A DNA stretch of 64,000 nucleotides, taken from Luteimicrobium sp049844995. Lineage in GTDB: Bacteria > Actinomycetota > Actinomycetes > Actinomycetales > Cellulomonadaceae. The notes under the pieces are model-generated. The model worked only from the letters and a program-made list of their open reading frames with translations, had not been told where the DNA came from and did not search any database. This document shows, piece by piece, positions 43,453 to 51,301 of this stretch. The translations under genes and the position numbers were made by a program. How positions within the stretch are numbered: position 1 is the first letter of the stretch; each line of letters opens with the position of its first letter. Location: positions 744,001 to 808,000 of the forward strand of contig NZ_JBNCMC010000001.1 of the NCBI RefSeq assembly GCF_049844995.1, written 5' to 3'.

Positions 43453-44667
43453 GTGCGCCGCCCCCCGACCGTCCCGACCGGTGGCGCCGCCGCGCTCGTC
43501 GCGGTCGCGGCCCTGACGCTCGCCGGCTGCGCGACCGGTCCGTCGACGCCCTCCGGCACGATGGCGGGGAGCGGTGCCAGCGCGGCCCCGTCCGACCTCG
43601 CCGACCGCGTCGCGGCGCAGGCACGCGCCCTGTCCGGCGTCAGCCACGCCCGGGTGGAGCGCCCGGCATCGGGGCCGGCACGCGTCGTCGTCGTGAACGA
43701 CGCGACCCGGGGCGCGCAGGGCACCGCCGAGCTGGTCGGCGCCCTCGTGTCGGCGGCCGAGCAGCGGCCGGCCCCGGGGCGCACCGCGTCGCCCGCCTCG
43801 AACACCGGGATGCCGGAGATCTGGGTCGCGCCCACGACCCCGGCCGGCGCCGAGGTCCGCGTGCTCGCCTGGTCGCCCGGCGGTGCGACCCCGACGACCG
43901 GGCCGGCGGGGGTCCCGCTCGCGTCCGCGGCGATGCGGGCCGCCTACCGGCTGGCCCTCACGCCCGGCGTCGTGCGGGTGAGCGCCGACGGCGACGGCCC
44001 GGTCGAGGTGCAGGTCGCGAGGGCCACCGACCTCGGTCCGGTCGCCGACGTCGCGAGGGCCGGCGGCATGCCCGTCGAGCGCGTCACCGTCCGGGGCGGT
44101 GGGCCGTCGCTCGCGGTCGCCGACGCCCCGCCGCGCCCGACGGTCGACGACGGCGCGTCCTGGGCTGCCGACGCCGACGCCCCCGCGTGCCGCGCCGGCG
44201 ACCTGTACCTCGGGCTGGTCGGTGAGGACGCGGGGCTCGGGCACCGGGCGCTCGTCGTCGGCGCGACCAACACGTCGGACGCCCCCTGCGCGCTGGACGG
44301 CTACCCGGCGGTCGGCTTCGCGACCCTGACGCACCGCGACCTCGCCGTGCACGTCGCCCACGGCAGCTCGTACATGGCGTCCGACGGCGGCGCCCGCCGC
44401 GTCGTCGTGCCGCCGCGCGGGCGCGCGCTGGCCGTGGTGTCGTGGGACGCGTCGTCGACCGCGCCCGACGCGACGGGCCACGTCCCCGCGACGACCGCCG
44501 AGGTCCGCCTCGCCGTCGGTCCGGGCGCCGCGACGACCACGCGCCCCGTGACCTCGATCGCACCCGTCGCGGGGCCGGTCGGCGACCCGCCGACCGACCT
44601 CGACGTGCTCGCCGGCGGCCGCGTCACCGTCACCGCCTGGGCCCCGGGCACGTCGAGCTTCGGCTGA
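43453..44667 (+). CDS. DUF4232-type lipoprotein
   Basis: 404 aa. Signal peptide with lipobox LAGC (Cys about residue 26). Residues about 45-230 form a poorly conserved Ala-rich region with two repeated modules (ALSGVSHARVERP, ALTPGVVRVSAD). The C-terminal 160 residues match DUF4232: ACRAGDLYLGLVGEDAGLGHRALVVGATNTSDAPCALDGYPAVGF with paired Cys, then AEVRLAVG. Function unknown. GTG 43453 has TAGGGT 6 nt upstream (43441-43446), a leaderless start. Convergent with dipZ, 3 nt apart. Confidence 0.78.
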   Translation: MRRPPTVPTGGAAALVAVAALTLAGCATGPSTPSGTMAGSGASAAPSDLADRVAAQARALSGVSHARVERPASGPARVVVVNDATRGAQGTAELVGALVSAAEQRPAPGRTASPASNTGMPEIWVAPTTPAGAEVRVLAWSPGGATPTTGPAGVPLASAAMRAAYRLALTPGVVRVSADGDGPVEVQVARATDLGPVADVARAGGMPVERVTVRGGGPSLAVADAPPRPTVDDGASWAADADAPACRAGDLYLGLVGEDAGLGHRALVVGATNTSDAPCALDGYPAVGFATLTHRDLAVHVAHGSSYMASDGGARRVVVPPRGRALAVVSWDASSTAPDATGHVPATTAEVRLAVGPGAATTTRPVTSIAPVAGPVGDPPTDLDVLAGGRVTVTAWAPGTSSFG

Positions 44668-44670
44668 CCG

Positions 44671-46599
44671 TCACCCGAAGGTGAACGAGTAGACCGTGAC
44701 GCCCTTCGGGACGCGCAGGTCGAGCGTCCCCTGGGTCCGGGACCCGCCGTCGAGCACGTGGTGGAGCGTCGGGGCCCCGGACACGCCGATCGTCCGGCGC
44801 GCCCCACCGATGTCAGCGGTCACGGTGCCCGTGCCGCCGAGCACGACGTAGACGTCGCGCGCCCGGTAGGCCAGGTGCACGGCGCCCGTGCCCGACGCCG
44901 GCCGCGCGCCCTGCTGGTCGAGCCTCCACCGCCCGTCGAGCGAGAAGGTGTCGGCCGGCTGGTCGGCCGTAGGCGTGAAGGCGTGCGTGCCCGCGGCGAA
45001 CGGCTGCGCGCCGCGGTACTGCGTCGCCTTGCCGATCGACAGGTACGTCTCAGGTGTGATCGCGTCGGTCGGGGTCGTGTCCTTCACGTCCGTCGCGGCG
45101 GGGAGCCTCGCCCCGGGGTGGGCCTGCGTGAGGAGCTGCCGGAGGAGGTTCTCGGTGTCCGCGTAGCCGCCCTCGCCGAACCGGATGTGGCGCACCGTGC
45201 CCGACGCGTCGACCAGGTACTCGGCCGGCCAGTACTGGTTGCGGTACGTGGTCCAGGTCGAGTAGGCGTTGTCCTGCGCGATCGGGTACGTCACGCCGAG
45301 CGATCTCGCGCCGGCGACGACGTTGCGGGTCTCGCGCTCGAACGCGAACTCGGGGGTGTGCACGCCGATGACGACGAAGCCGTCGCCCGCGTCCTTGTAC
45401 CGGTCGTACCAGGCCTCGACGTGCGGGATCGCGCGCTGGCAGTTGATGCACGAGTAGGTCCAGAAGTCGATGAGCACGACCTTGCCCTTCAGGCTCGCGA
45501 GGTCGACCGGCTGGTCGCCGGGGGTGTTGAGCCACCGGTCGATCCCCGTCAGCGGGGGCGCCTGCCCGCAGCTCTGCAGGGTCGGCGAGCCGTTCGAGCA
45601 CCGGGACAGGTCCTTGTTCTGGTCCGTGACGATGCCGCCGAGGTTCAGCGCCTTCTGCACGCTCTGCGAGGTGCCGACCTTGTCCTGCAGCGCGCCCGTG
45701 TAGTCGGGCAGGGCGCGCTGGAGCGCCGACGTCAGGTTCAGGGCGAGCGCCACGGCGAGGACGATGACCACGACGCCGCCCGCGACCCGGGTGCCGCGCA
45801 TGTGCCGGCGGAAGACCGTGACGCGCTCGGCGACGCGACGCCCCGCGAGCGCGAAGACCAGCAGCGGGATCGCCGCCCCGACCGCGAACGACAGCGTCAG
45901 CACGACCGTCCCGGGCCCGACGTGCCCGGTCGCGCCGGCGACGGTGATCGCGGCCAGCACCGGGCCCGCGCACGGCACGTACAGGACGCCGAGGCCCAGC
46001 CCGAGCGCGAAGGCGCCACGGTCCGGGCGGGCCGCGCCCGCCCGGGCGCCGACCGCCGCCACACGGTTGAAGGGCCGCTCGAGGACCTGCTCGAACCGCG
46101 GCACGATCATGCCGATCCCGAGCAGCACCAGCAGGCCCACGCCGAGCCAGCGCAGCAGGTCCTGCGGCAGCCCGAGCGCGCTCAGGATCACCGAGCCGAG
46201 CAGCGTGAAAAGGCTGAAGCTCAGCACGAGCCCCGCGATGACGACGAACGGCCGACGCGACGGCCGTGCAGCCCGGCGTCGCGGGGCGGTCCCCGGCTCG
46301 GGCGACGCCGCGACCGCCGGCGGCGCGCTCGGCGGGCTCGCGGGCGAGGTGTCGACCGTGACGGTCGCCGACGACGACCGCGACAGCCGCACGGCGCCGG
46401 GCGCGCCGACGAACAGCGACGGGCCGGGCGACCGGTCGCCGTCCGGCCGCCCGGACTCGGCCGACGCCGGCGGCGGACCGGCCGTCCGGGCCCCCTGCAC
46501 GCCGCCGGCGAAGAAGATCACGGGAAGCATCGGGAGGATGCACGGCGAGATGCCGGTGATGAGGCCGCCGATGAGGCCGATGAGCGCGAGGGTCAGCAT
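44671..46599 (-). CDS. dipZ: DipZ: CcdA-type membrane domain fused to thioredoxin-like domain
   Basis: 642 aa. The N-terminal domain resembles CcdA/DsbD helices, with the redox Cys in GGLITGISPCILPMLPVIF and a second Cys in YVPCAGPVL; it passes electrons across the membrane. The external thioredoxin-like domain has VLIDFWTYSCINCQRAIPH (active-site CINC) and FVVIGVHTPEF. A C-terminal jelly-roll-like part follows. I prefer ATG 46599 over GTG 46638 because homologues start at MLTLALIG and the SigK-type -10 box (46607-46612) lies between the two. In mycobacteria dipZ sits with sigK and fasciclin antigens, as here. Confidence 0.93.
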   Translation of the reverse strand: MLTLALIGLIGGLITGISPCILPMLPVIFFAGGVQGARTAGPPPASAESGRPDGDRSPGPSLFVGAPGAVRLSRSSSATVTVDTSPASPPSAPPAVAASPEPGTAPRRRAARPSRRPFVVIAGLVLSFSLFTLLGSVILSALGLPQDLLRWLGVGLLVLLGIGMIVPRFEQVLERPFNRVAAVGARAGAARPDRGAFALGLGLGVLYVPCAGPVLAAITVAGATGHVGPGTVVLTLSFAVGAAIPLLVFALAGRRVAERVTVFRRHMRGTRVAGGVVVIVLAVALALNLTSALQRALPDYTGALQDKVGTSQSVQKALNLGGIVTDQNKDLSRCSNGSPTLQSCGQAPPLTGIDRWLNTPGDQPVDLASLKGKVVLIDFWTYSCINCQRAIPHVEAWYDRYKDAGDGFVVIGVHTPEFAFERETRNVVAGARSLGVTYPIAQDNAYSTWTTYRNQYWPAEYLVDASGTVRHIRFGEGGYADTENLLRQLLTQAHPGARLPAATDVKDTTPTDAITPETYLSIGKATQYRGAQPFAAGTHAFTPTADQPADTFSLDGRWRLDQQGARPASGTGAVHLAYRARDVYVVLGGTGTVTADIGGARRTIGVSGAPTLHHVLDGGSRTQGTLDLRVPKGVTVYSFTFG

Positions 46600-46606
46600 G
46601 CCCGTG

Positions 46607-46633
46607 GTTCGACGCCCGCCGCGTCCCGGATGG
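46607..46633 (-). promoter_or_regulatory. SigK-type promoter of dipZ (leaderless)
   Basis: On the minus strand CCATCC (46628-46633), 15 nt, TCGAAC (46607-46612), then 7 nt to the ATG at 46599. The same boxes and spacing occur before the fasciclin gene and sigK. Confidence 0.75.
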
Positions 46634-46648
46634 GTCACGATCCCGGAC

Positions 46649-46675
46649 CCATCCGCGCCCGGCGACGCTCCGAAC
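46649..46675 (+). promoter_or_regulatory. SigK-type promoter of fasciclin gene
   Basis: CCATCC (46649-46654), 15-nt spacer, CCGAAC (46670-46675). The fasciclin ATG is 51 nt further on with GAGGAG before it. It is divergent from the dipZ promoter, the two -35 boxes being 15 nt apart. Confidence 0.8.
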
Positions 46676-46726
46676 CCCCCGTGAACGGTCCCGCGTCAGG
46701 CGGGTCGCCGACACGAGGAGAGACCG

Positions 46727-47407
46727 ATGAACGTTCGAACCCGCACGTCGTACGCCGTCGCCGGCCTGGCCGCCTTCGCGGCGCTGGGCCTGGCCGCCTG
46801 CAGCAGCTCGAGCGACGGCAGCACCGGCTCGCAGTCGTCCGACAGCCCGATGTCCACGCCGATGTCGACACCCAGCGCCATGTCGGGCGACATGTCGACC
46901 GACGCGGCCGCAGCGTCCGACCTGGTCGGCCCGGGCTGTGCCGCGTACGCGAAGCAGGTGCCGACCGGCGCCGGCTCGGTCCAGGGCATGTCGACGGACC
47001 CGGTCGCCGTGGCGGCGTCCAACAACCCGCTCCTCACGACGCTCACCGCGGCGGTCAGCGGCAAGCTCAACCCGGACGTCAACCTCGTCGACACGCTCGA
47101 CGGCGGCCAGTTCACCGTCTTCGCGCCGGTCGACGACGCGTTCAAGGCGATCCCCGCCAAGACGATCACCAGCCTCAAGACCGACGACAAGACGCTGACC
47201 TCGATCCTCACGTACCACGTGGTGCCGGGTCAGCTGAGCCCCGACCAGGTCGTCGGCAGCCACAAGACCGTCGAGGGCAGCACGGTGAAGGTCACCGGGT
47301 CGGGCGACGACCTGATGGTCGACGGCGCGAAGGTGATCTGCGGCGGCGTGCACACGGCCAACGCCACCGTCTACCTCATCGACTCCGTCCTGATGCCGAA
47401 GGGCTGA
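46727..47407 (+). CDS. fasciclin-domain lipoprotein (MPT83/MPT70-like)
   Basis: 226 aa. Lipobox LAAC (Cys about 25) follows a normal signal peptide, then a Ser/Met/Thr-rich linker (repeats of MSTP). The FAS1 domain covers residues about 85-226: NPLLTTLTAAVSGKLNPDVNLVDTLDGGQFTVFAPVDDAFKAIP, then ILTYHVVPGQLSPDQV and VYLIDSVLMP, the two conserved FAS1 boxes. Fasciclin lipoproteins mediate adhesion or act at the envelope. Gene order and a shared promoter motif tie it to dipZ and sigK, as MPT83/MPT70 are in Mycobacterium tuberculosis. Confidence 0.92.
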   Translation: MNVRTRTSYAVAGLAAFAALGLAACSSSSDGSTGSQSSDSPMSTPMSTPSAMSGDMSTDAAAASDLVGPGCAAYAKQVPTGAGSVQGMSTDPVAVAASNNPLLTTLTAAVSGKLNPDVNLVDTLDGGQFTVFAPVDDAFKAIPAKTITSLKTDDKTLTSILTYHVVPGQLSPDQVVGSHKTVEGSTVKVTGSGDDLMVDGAKVICGGVHTANATVYLIDSVLMPKG

Positions 47408-47428
47408 GCCCCCGGTCCGCCGACGCCG

Positions 47429-47457
47429 AAGGGCCGTCCCCGAGGGGGCGGCCCTTT
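47429..47457. terminator. bidirectional terminator between fasciclin gene and rskA
   Basis: AAGGGCCGTCCCC (47429-47441) pairs with 47444-47456 over 13 bp with one G-T pair, ending CCCTTT. It lies in the 67-nt gap between convergent genes. Confidence 0.75.
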
Positions 47458-47474
47458 CGCGTGCTCGGCCGCGG

Positions 47475-48260
47475 TCAGGTGCGTGCGGGCGAGGCCGGGG
47501 CCGCGGTCTGCAGCGCGACGACCGGGTCCGTCGTCGGCTGCTCGGACCCGCCGGCGGGCTCGACGGTGATCGCGAAGACCGAGTCGCCGGGCGCGTCGAA
47601 GAGGAGCGCCGCCGACCCGTCGTCGGCGTGCACCAGCCCGACCGACACCATGGTCTTCCCGTCGACGCTCTTCCAGAGCTGGTAGTCCTTGCCGCTTCCC
47701 GCGGGCGACATCCCGGAGCCCGTGAAGAGCACCTGGTCGCCCGCGACGAGGACGCTCGCGTCCCCGCCGGTCGACATGGTGCCGGTCACGAGCTGGGCCT
47801 GCGGGTCCGCGAGCATCGCGGCCACCGTCTGCGCCCGGTCCTCGAGATCGGCGCGCTGACGGGACTCGTGGACGGCCACGCCCGTCGGGATCGCGATCGC
47901 GACGACCGCCGCCGCCGCGATGCCGGCCACACCCCACCGCCGCCGGGCCCTGCGGCCGCGTGCACCCTCGGCGCCCGCGCGCTCCGCGCTGGTCGTGGAC
48001 GACGGCGCGGCGCGAGGCGTCGTCTCGGTGAGACGGTCGAGGACGTCGGAGCGGAGCGCGGCGGGCGGCTCGACATCGGGCACCATCGCGGACACGACCG
48101 CGCGGTACTCGGCGAGCGCGCGGCGGGCGTCGTCGTCGGACGCGACCAGCCGCTCGACCGAGCGGCGCTCGAGGTCGTCGACGGCGTCGAGCGCGTACGC
48201 CGGCAGAAGCTCCCAGGCGGGGTCGCGTGGCGCGGCGCCGGCGTGCGTCGGGTCGGTCAC
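47475..48260 (-). CDS. rskA: anti-sigma-K factor RskA
   Basis: 261 aa. The N-terminal cytoplasmic anti-sigma domain (PAWELLPAYALDAVDDLERRSVERLVASDDDARRALAEYRAVVSAM) binds SigK. A single helix (WGVAGIAAAAVVAIAIPTGVAV, near residue 110) and an external domain with SGMSPAGSGKDYQLWKSVDGK, the RskA signature, follow. Regulated proteolysis of RskA releases SigK in mycobacteria. GTG 48260 overlaps the sigK stop, so regulator and sigma factor are made together. Confidence 0.92.
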   Translation of the reverse strand: MTDPTHAGAAPRDPAWELLPAYALDAVDDLERRSVERLVASDDDARRALAEYRAVVSAMVPDVEPPAALRSDVLDRLTETTPRAAPSSTTSAERAGAEGARGRRARRRWGVAGIAAAAVVAIAIPTGVAVHESRQRADLEDRAQTVAAMLADPQAQLVTGTMSTGGDASVLVAGDQVLFTGSGMSPAGSGKDYQLWKSVDGKTMVSVGLVHADDGSAALLFDAPGDSVFAITVEPAGGSEQPTTDPVVALQTAAPASPART

Positions 48261-48829
48261 GACGCCACCCCCAAGCAGTCGCGCAGCCGGATCAGGCCGT
48301 CCCGGATCCGGGACTTCACGGTCGGGAGGGCGGCGCCGACGTCCTCGGCCACCTCGCGGTAGGTGCGCCCGCCGTAGTAGGCGCGGACGACGGCGTCACG
48401 CTGGGTGTCGGTGAGCGTGTCGAGGCAGTCCCTGACGGCCGCCGCCTCGAACAGCCGCTCGACGTGCTCGGCCACGACGTCCCGCTCGGACGCCACGACG
48501 CTGCGGTCCAGGTCGCGCTGGTCGCGGGTGCGCCGCGCCTGCTCGGACCGCACCCGGTCGACCGCGCGCCGGTGGGCCAGCGTGACCACCCAGGTGCGGG
48601 CCGAGCCCTGGGCGGGGTCGAACCTCGAAGCCGTCTGCCACACCTCGACCATCACCTCCTGGGTCACCTCGGCCGCGTGGTCGCGGTCGCGGAGGACGCC
48701 CACCGCCACACCGAAGGCCGCGGGGGCCAGCCCGTCGTAGACGAGCTCGAACGCGCGCCGGTCACCCGAGGCGCACGCCACGAGCGCGGCGGCGAGCGCC
48801 TCGGGCTCCGTCGTCCTCGTGGTCGGCAC
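48257..48829 (-). CDS. sigK: ECF RNA polymerase sigma factor SigK
   Basis: 190 aa. Region 2: RRAFELVYDGLAPAAFGVAVGVLRDRDHAAEVTQEVMVEVWQTASRFDPAQGSARTWVVTLAHRRAVDRVR. Region 4: LTDTQRDAVVRAYYGGRTYREVAEDVGAALPTVKSRIRDGLIRL. Pairing with RskA and the dipZ/fasciclin neighbours identify SigK. I chose GTG 48829 because CAGGAG lies 9 nt upstream; the open frame before it is out of family. It is preceded by the same CCATCC-15-CCGAAC promoter as its probable targets, so it is autoregulated. Confidence 0.93.
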   Translation of the reverse strand: MPTTRTTEPEALAAALVACASGDRRAFELVYDGLAPAAFGVAVGVLRDRDHAAEVTQEVMVEVWQTASRFDPAQGSARTWVVTLAHRRAVDRVRSEQARRTRDQRDLDRSVVASERDVVAEHVERLFEAAAVRDCLDTLTDTQRDAVVRAYYGGRTYREVAEDVGAALPTVKSRIRDGLIRLRDCLGVAS

Positions 48830-48876
48830 CCGATCAGTCTCCTGCACGACGGGCGGGTCGGCGTCCGTCACCGGGG

Positions 48877-48903
48877 GTTCGGCGCGGTCGGCCCGGCGGA
48901 TGG
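48877..48903 (-). promoter_or_regulatory. SigK-type promoter of sigK-rskA
   Basis: On the minus strand CCATCC (48898-48903), 15-nt spacer, CCGAAC (48877-48882), about 48 nt before the sigK GTG. Outside the boxes ACC precedes and CCCC follows, exactly as at the fasciclin promoter, while the spacers differ. Confidence 0.8.
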
Positions 48904-49027
48904 GTCGCCCATCCCGCTCCCTCCCCACCTCCCCGCCGAACACGGGGTGGCCGCCTGTCCCGACGCGTGGACGGTCGCCCGTCACGTGATCGCGGGGCTC
49001 AGATCACGGGCTCGGCGTCGATGATGC

Positions 49028-50191
49028 TCAGACCGCGTGCTCGGCCCGGCGCGCGCGGACCGAGCCCGCGAGCTCCCGGAGCAGGTCCGCCGTCGTCGGC
49101 CAGTCGATGCACTTGTCGGTGACGGACTGCCCGTAGACCAGGCCGGTGGGCGCCGGCGCCTGCGCCCCCGCCTCGATGAAGCTCTCCATCATGAGGCCCG
49201 TGACGCCGCGCTCCCTGGTCGCCAGCCGGGCGGCGAGCTCGCGCACGACCTCGGCCTGCCGGACGTGGTCCTTGCCCGAGTTGCCATGGCTCGCGTCGAC
49301 GACGACCCCCTGCTCCACGGCCCCGCCCAGGCCCGACGCGCGGGCGACGTCGAGGGCCGCGGCGACGTCGGCGGCGGCGTAGTTCGGGCCGCCCCGGCCC
49401 CCGCGGAGGATCACGTGGCAGTCCGGGTTCCCGGTCGTCTCGACGGCGGCGGCGCGCCCGTCCGCGGCGAGCCCGAAGAACGTGTGCTCGCTCGACGCGG
49501 CGATGCACGCGTCGACCGCGGTCTGCACGTCGCCGTCGGTCGCGTTCTTCATGCCCACCGGCATCGACAGGCCCGACGCGAGCTGACGGTGCACCTGGCT
49601 CTCCACGTTGCGGGCGCCGATCGCGCCCCACGACACGGCGTCGGCGATGTACTGCGGGCTCGTCGGCTCGAGGAACTCCGTCGCCGCCGGCACGCCCGCG
49701 TCGAGGACGCCGAGCAGCACCTCGCGCGCGAGCCGCAGCCCGTGGCGCACGTCGTGCGAGCCGTCCAGGTGCGGGTCGTTGATGAGGCCCTTCCACCCGA
49801 CCGTGGTCCGCGGCTTCTCGAAGTACACGCGCATGACGACGAGCAGGTCGTCCGCGAGCTCGTGCGCGACGGCGGCCAGGCGGCCCGCGTAGTCGAGCGC
49901 GGCGACCGGGTCGTGGATCGAGCACGGGCCGACGATCACGAGGAGGCGGTCGTCCTCGCCCGTGAGGACGTCGCGGATCTCGCGGCGCGAGTGCGTCACG
50001 AGGTCCGAGCGACGGGTGCCGAGCGGCAGGTCGTCGAGCATGTCCCGCGGCGGGTCGAGGGCGTCGATCTCCCGGATGCGCAGGTCGCTGGTGCTGGCCT
50101 GCAGCTCGGGACGGGTGGGGTCCGCGCTCATGTCGTCGACGGTACTGCCGCCGGCGGCTTCGAGGGTAGTCGTCGTCGAGGTGGCGGTCAT
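49028..50191 (-). CDS. aroG: 3-deoxy-7-phosphoheptulonate synthase, class I (DAHP synthase)
   Basis: 387 aa. It makes the first shikimate-pathway intermediate from PEP and erythrose 4-phosphate. Class I (AroFGH) motifs are LLVIVGPCSIHDP near residue 95, MRVYFEKPRTTVGWKGLINDP, PVGMKNATDG, DASHGNSGKDH and MESFIEAGAQ. The N-terminal 45 residues are extra. AAGGAG precedes ATG 50191. Upstream lies a leader peptide with Trp-Tyr-Trp codons and a terminator, so expression should respond to charged tRNA-Trp. Confidence 0.95.
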   Translation of the reverse strand: MTATSTTTTLEAAGGSTVDDMSADPTRPELQASTSDLRIREIDALDPPRDMLDDLPLGTRRSDLVTHSRREIRDVLTGEDDRLLVIVGPCSIHDPVAALDYAGRLAAVAHELADDLLVVMRVYFEKPRTTVGWKGLINDPHLDGSHDVRHGLRLAREVLLGVLDAGVPAATEFLEPTSPQYIADAVSWGAIGARNVESQVHRQLASGLSMPVGMKNATDGDVQTAVDACIAASSEHTFFGLAADGRAAAVETTGNPDCHVILRGGRGGPNYAAADVAAALDVARASGLGGAVEQGVVVDASHGNSGKDHVRQAEVVRELAARLATRERGVTGLMMESFIEAGAQAPAPTGLVYGQSVTDKCIDWPTTADLLRELAGSVRARRAEHAV

Positions 50192-50303
50192 GGCGGTGGC
50201 TCCTTGGGTGCTGCGCTCGGCTGGTGGCTGGTCGATCTCGCGTGCCGCCCAGCCGGGGATCCCACTCACCGGCTCGCCCGAGCCGGCCCGTCTGAACGAC
50301 GAA

Positions 50304-50331
50304 GGGCCCGGACGCGTCGCGTCCAAGGCCC
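50304..50331 (-). terminator. attenuator terminator before aroG
   Basis: On the minus strand GGGCC-TT-GGACGCG-A-CGCGTCC-GGGCCC folds into a 12-bp hairpin with a two-base bulge, followed by TTCGTCGTTC. It lies 113 nt before the aroG ATG and 23 nt after the leader-peptide stop. Confidence 0.75.
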
Positions 50332-50337
50332 TGTGCT

Positions 50338-50388
50338 GGCTCCGGTGGGGTTGGTCAGGCGCAAGCCCGCCAGGCTCCACCCGGAGCC
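50338..50388 (-). promoter_or_regulatory. leader hairpin overlapping leader-peptide end
   Basis: GGCTCCGGGTGGAG (50375-50388, minus strand) pairs with CCCCACCGGAGCC (50338-50350) with a single bulge, enclosing the leader stop codon. This is a pause or anti-terminator-side structure in the attenuation model. The pairing alternative to the terminator needs folding analysis. Confidence 0.5.
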
Positions 50389-50420
50389 GGCGTAAAGCGC
50401 CAATACCAACGGTTGATCAC
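50355..50420 (-). CDS. aromatic-amino-acid leader peptide (21 aa)
   Basis: A GTG-started mini-ORF of 21 codons begins VINRWYWRF and contains a third Trp in GGAWRACA. Three Trp and one Tyr in 21 codons, directly upstream of a terminator and of DAHP synthase, is the hallmark of ribosome-mediated attenuation. When Trp-tRNA is scarce the ribosome stalls at TGG-TAT-TGG (50400-50408), favouring read-through into aroG. It is too short for ordinary gene calling. Confidence 0.8.
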   Translation of the reverse strand: MINRWYWRFTPAPGGAWRACA

Positions 50421-50479
50421 GTCGAGCACCGTAGCACGGGCCTCACGACGACGGCCGCCCGTGTCCACGCTGTGAGCCC

Positions 50480-51223
50480 TCAGCGGCGGAAGATCTCGAC
50501 GAACCGCGCGACCATCCGCGGCGGCACGGCCACGTCGGAGCCCTGGACGGACGCCACCACGGCATCCACCTCGGCCGGCGGGTAGTAGCCGTCGTACTGG
50601 TAGGCGCGGATCCGCGCGACGAGGCCGGCAACGTCGAGCTCCGGGTGGAACTGCGTCGCGTACACGTTCCGGCCGAGGCGGAACACCTGCGCCGGGCACG
50701 ACGGCGAGCTCGCGAGCAGGACGGCGTCCGGCGGGAGCGTCGTGCAAGCCTCCTTGTGCCCGACGAACGCCTCGAAGGTGGTCGGGAGCCCCGCCAGCAG
50801 CGGGTCCCGTCGCCCCTCGTCGGTCAGCGTCACGGGCACCGCGCCGATCGGCTCCCCGTACGTGCCGTCGACGACGCCGCCGAACCGCGTGCCCAGCAGG
50901 CCCACCCCGTAGCACGCGCCGAGGAGCGGCAGGTCGCGGGCCACCACGTCGTCCAGGACCTCGCCCAGCTCGGCCTCGACGCGGCGCTGCGTCGCAGACT
51001 TGGTCTCCGGCGGGTCGGACGCGTTGAACGGGCCGCCGCCGATGATCAGTCCCGCGTACTCGGCGGGGTCGAAGCCGGGGACCGCCCGCTCGAGGGCGCC
51101 CGCCTCGAGGCGGACCCGCACGAGCTCGTCAGGCTTGAGGCTCCCGTACCGGCGGAACGCCTCGTACTCCGCGTCGGCGACGGCGTCGTCGGCGCGCGTC
51201 GCCAGCAGGACGAACGGCCTCAC
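50480..51223 (-). CDS. class I glutamine amidotransferase-like protein
   Basis: 247 aa. The nucleophile elbow is LLGACYGVGLLG (Cys near 103) and the His-Glu pair is TQFHPELD near 195, the GATase1 triad. GxGGPFNASDPPE near residue 60 resembles GMP-synthase-like stand-alone glutaminases. No synthase partner is adjacent, so it may use an unknown amide acceptor. GTG 51223 has TACGCT 6 nt upstream (51230-51235), a leaderless start. It lies upstream of the aroG attenuator with no obvious link. Confidence 0.85.
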   Translation of the reverse strand: MRPFVLLATRADDAVADAEYEAFRRYGSLKPDELVRVRLEAGALERAVPGFDPAEYAGLIIGGGPFNASDPPETKSATQRRVEAELGEVLDDVVARDLPLLGACYGVGLLGTRFGGVVDGTYGEPIGAVPVTLTDEGRRDPLLAGLPTTFEAFVGHKEACTTLPPDAVLLASSPSCPAQVFRLGRNVYATQFHPELDVAGLVARIRAYQYDGYYPPAEVDAVVASVQGSDVAVPPRMVARFVEIFRR

Positions 51224-51301
51224 CCGCCGAGCGTAGGCACGAGCAGGACCGGTCGCAGGAGGGGCGGGCCGTGGTGCGCCTCGTCCGAGCGGTCCGGGCG
51301 A

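Noticed and set aside
44655..44685. CTTCGG/CCGAAG pair between the DUF4232 lipoprotein and dipZ
   Set aside because: Only six base pairs with a 10-nt loop, overlapping coding ends; too weak to call a terminator.
50355..50915. Long minus-strand frame ending in the leader peptide
   Set aside because: The upstream part is a shadow of the GATase gene in another frame; only the last 21 codons after GTG 50420 have independent meaning.
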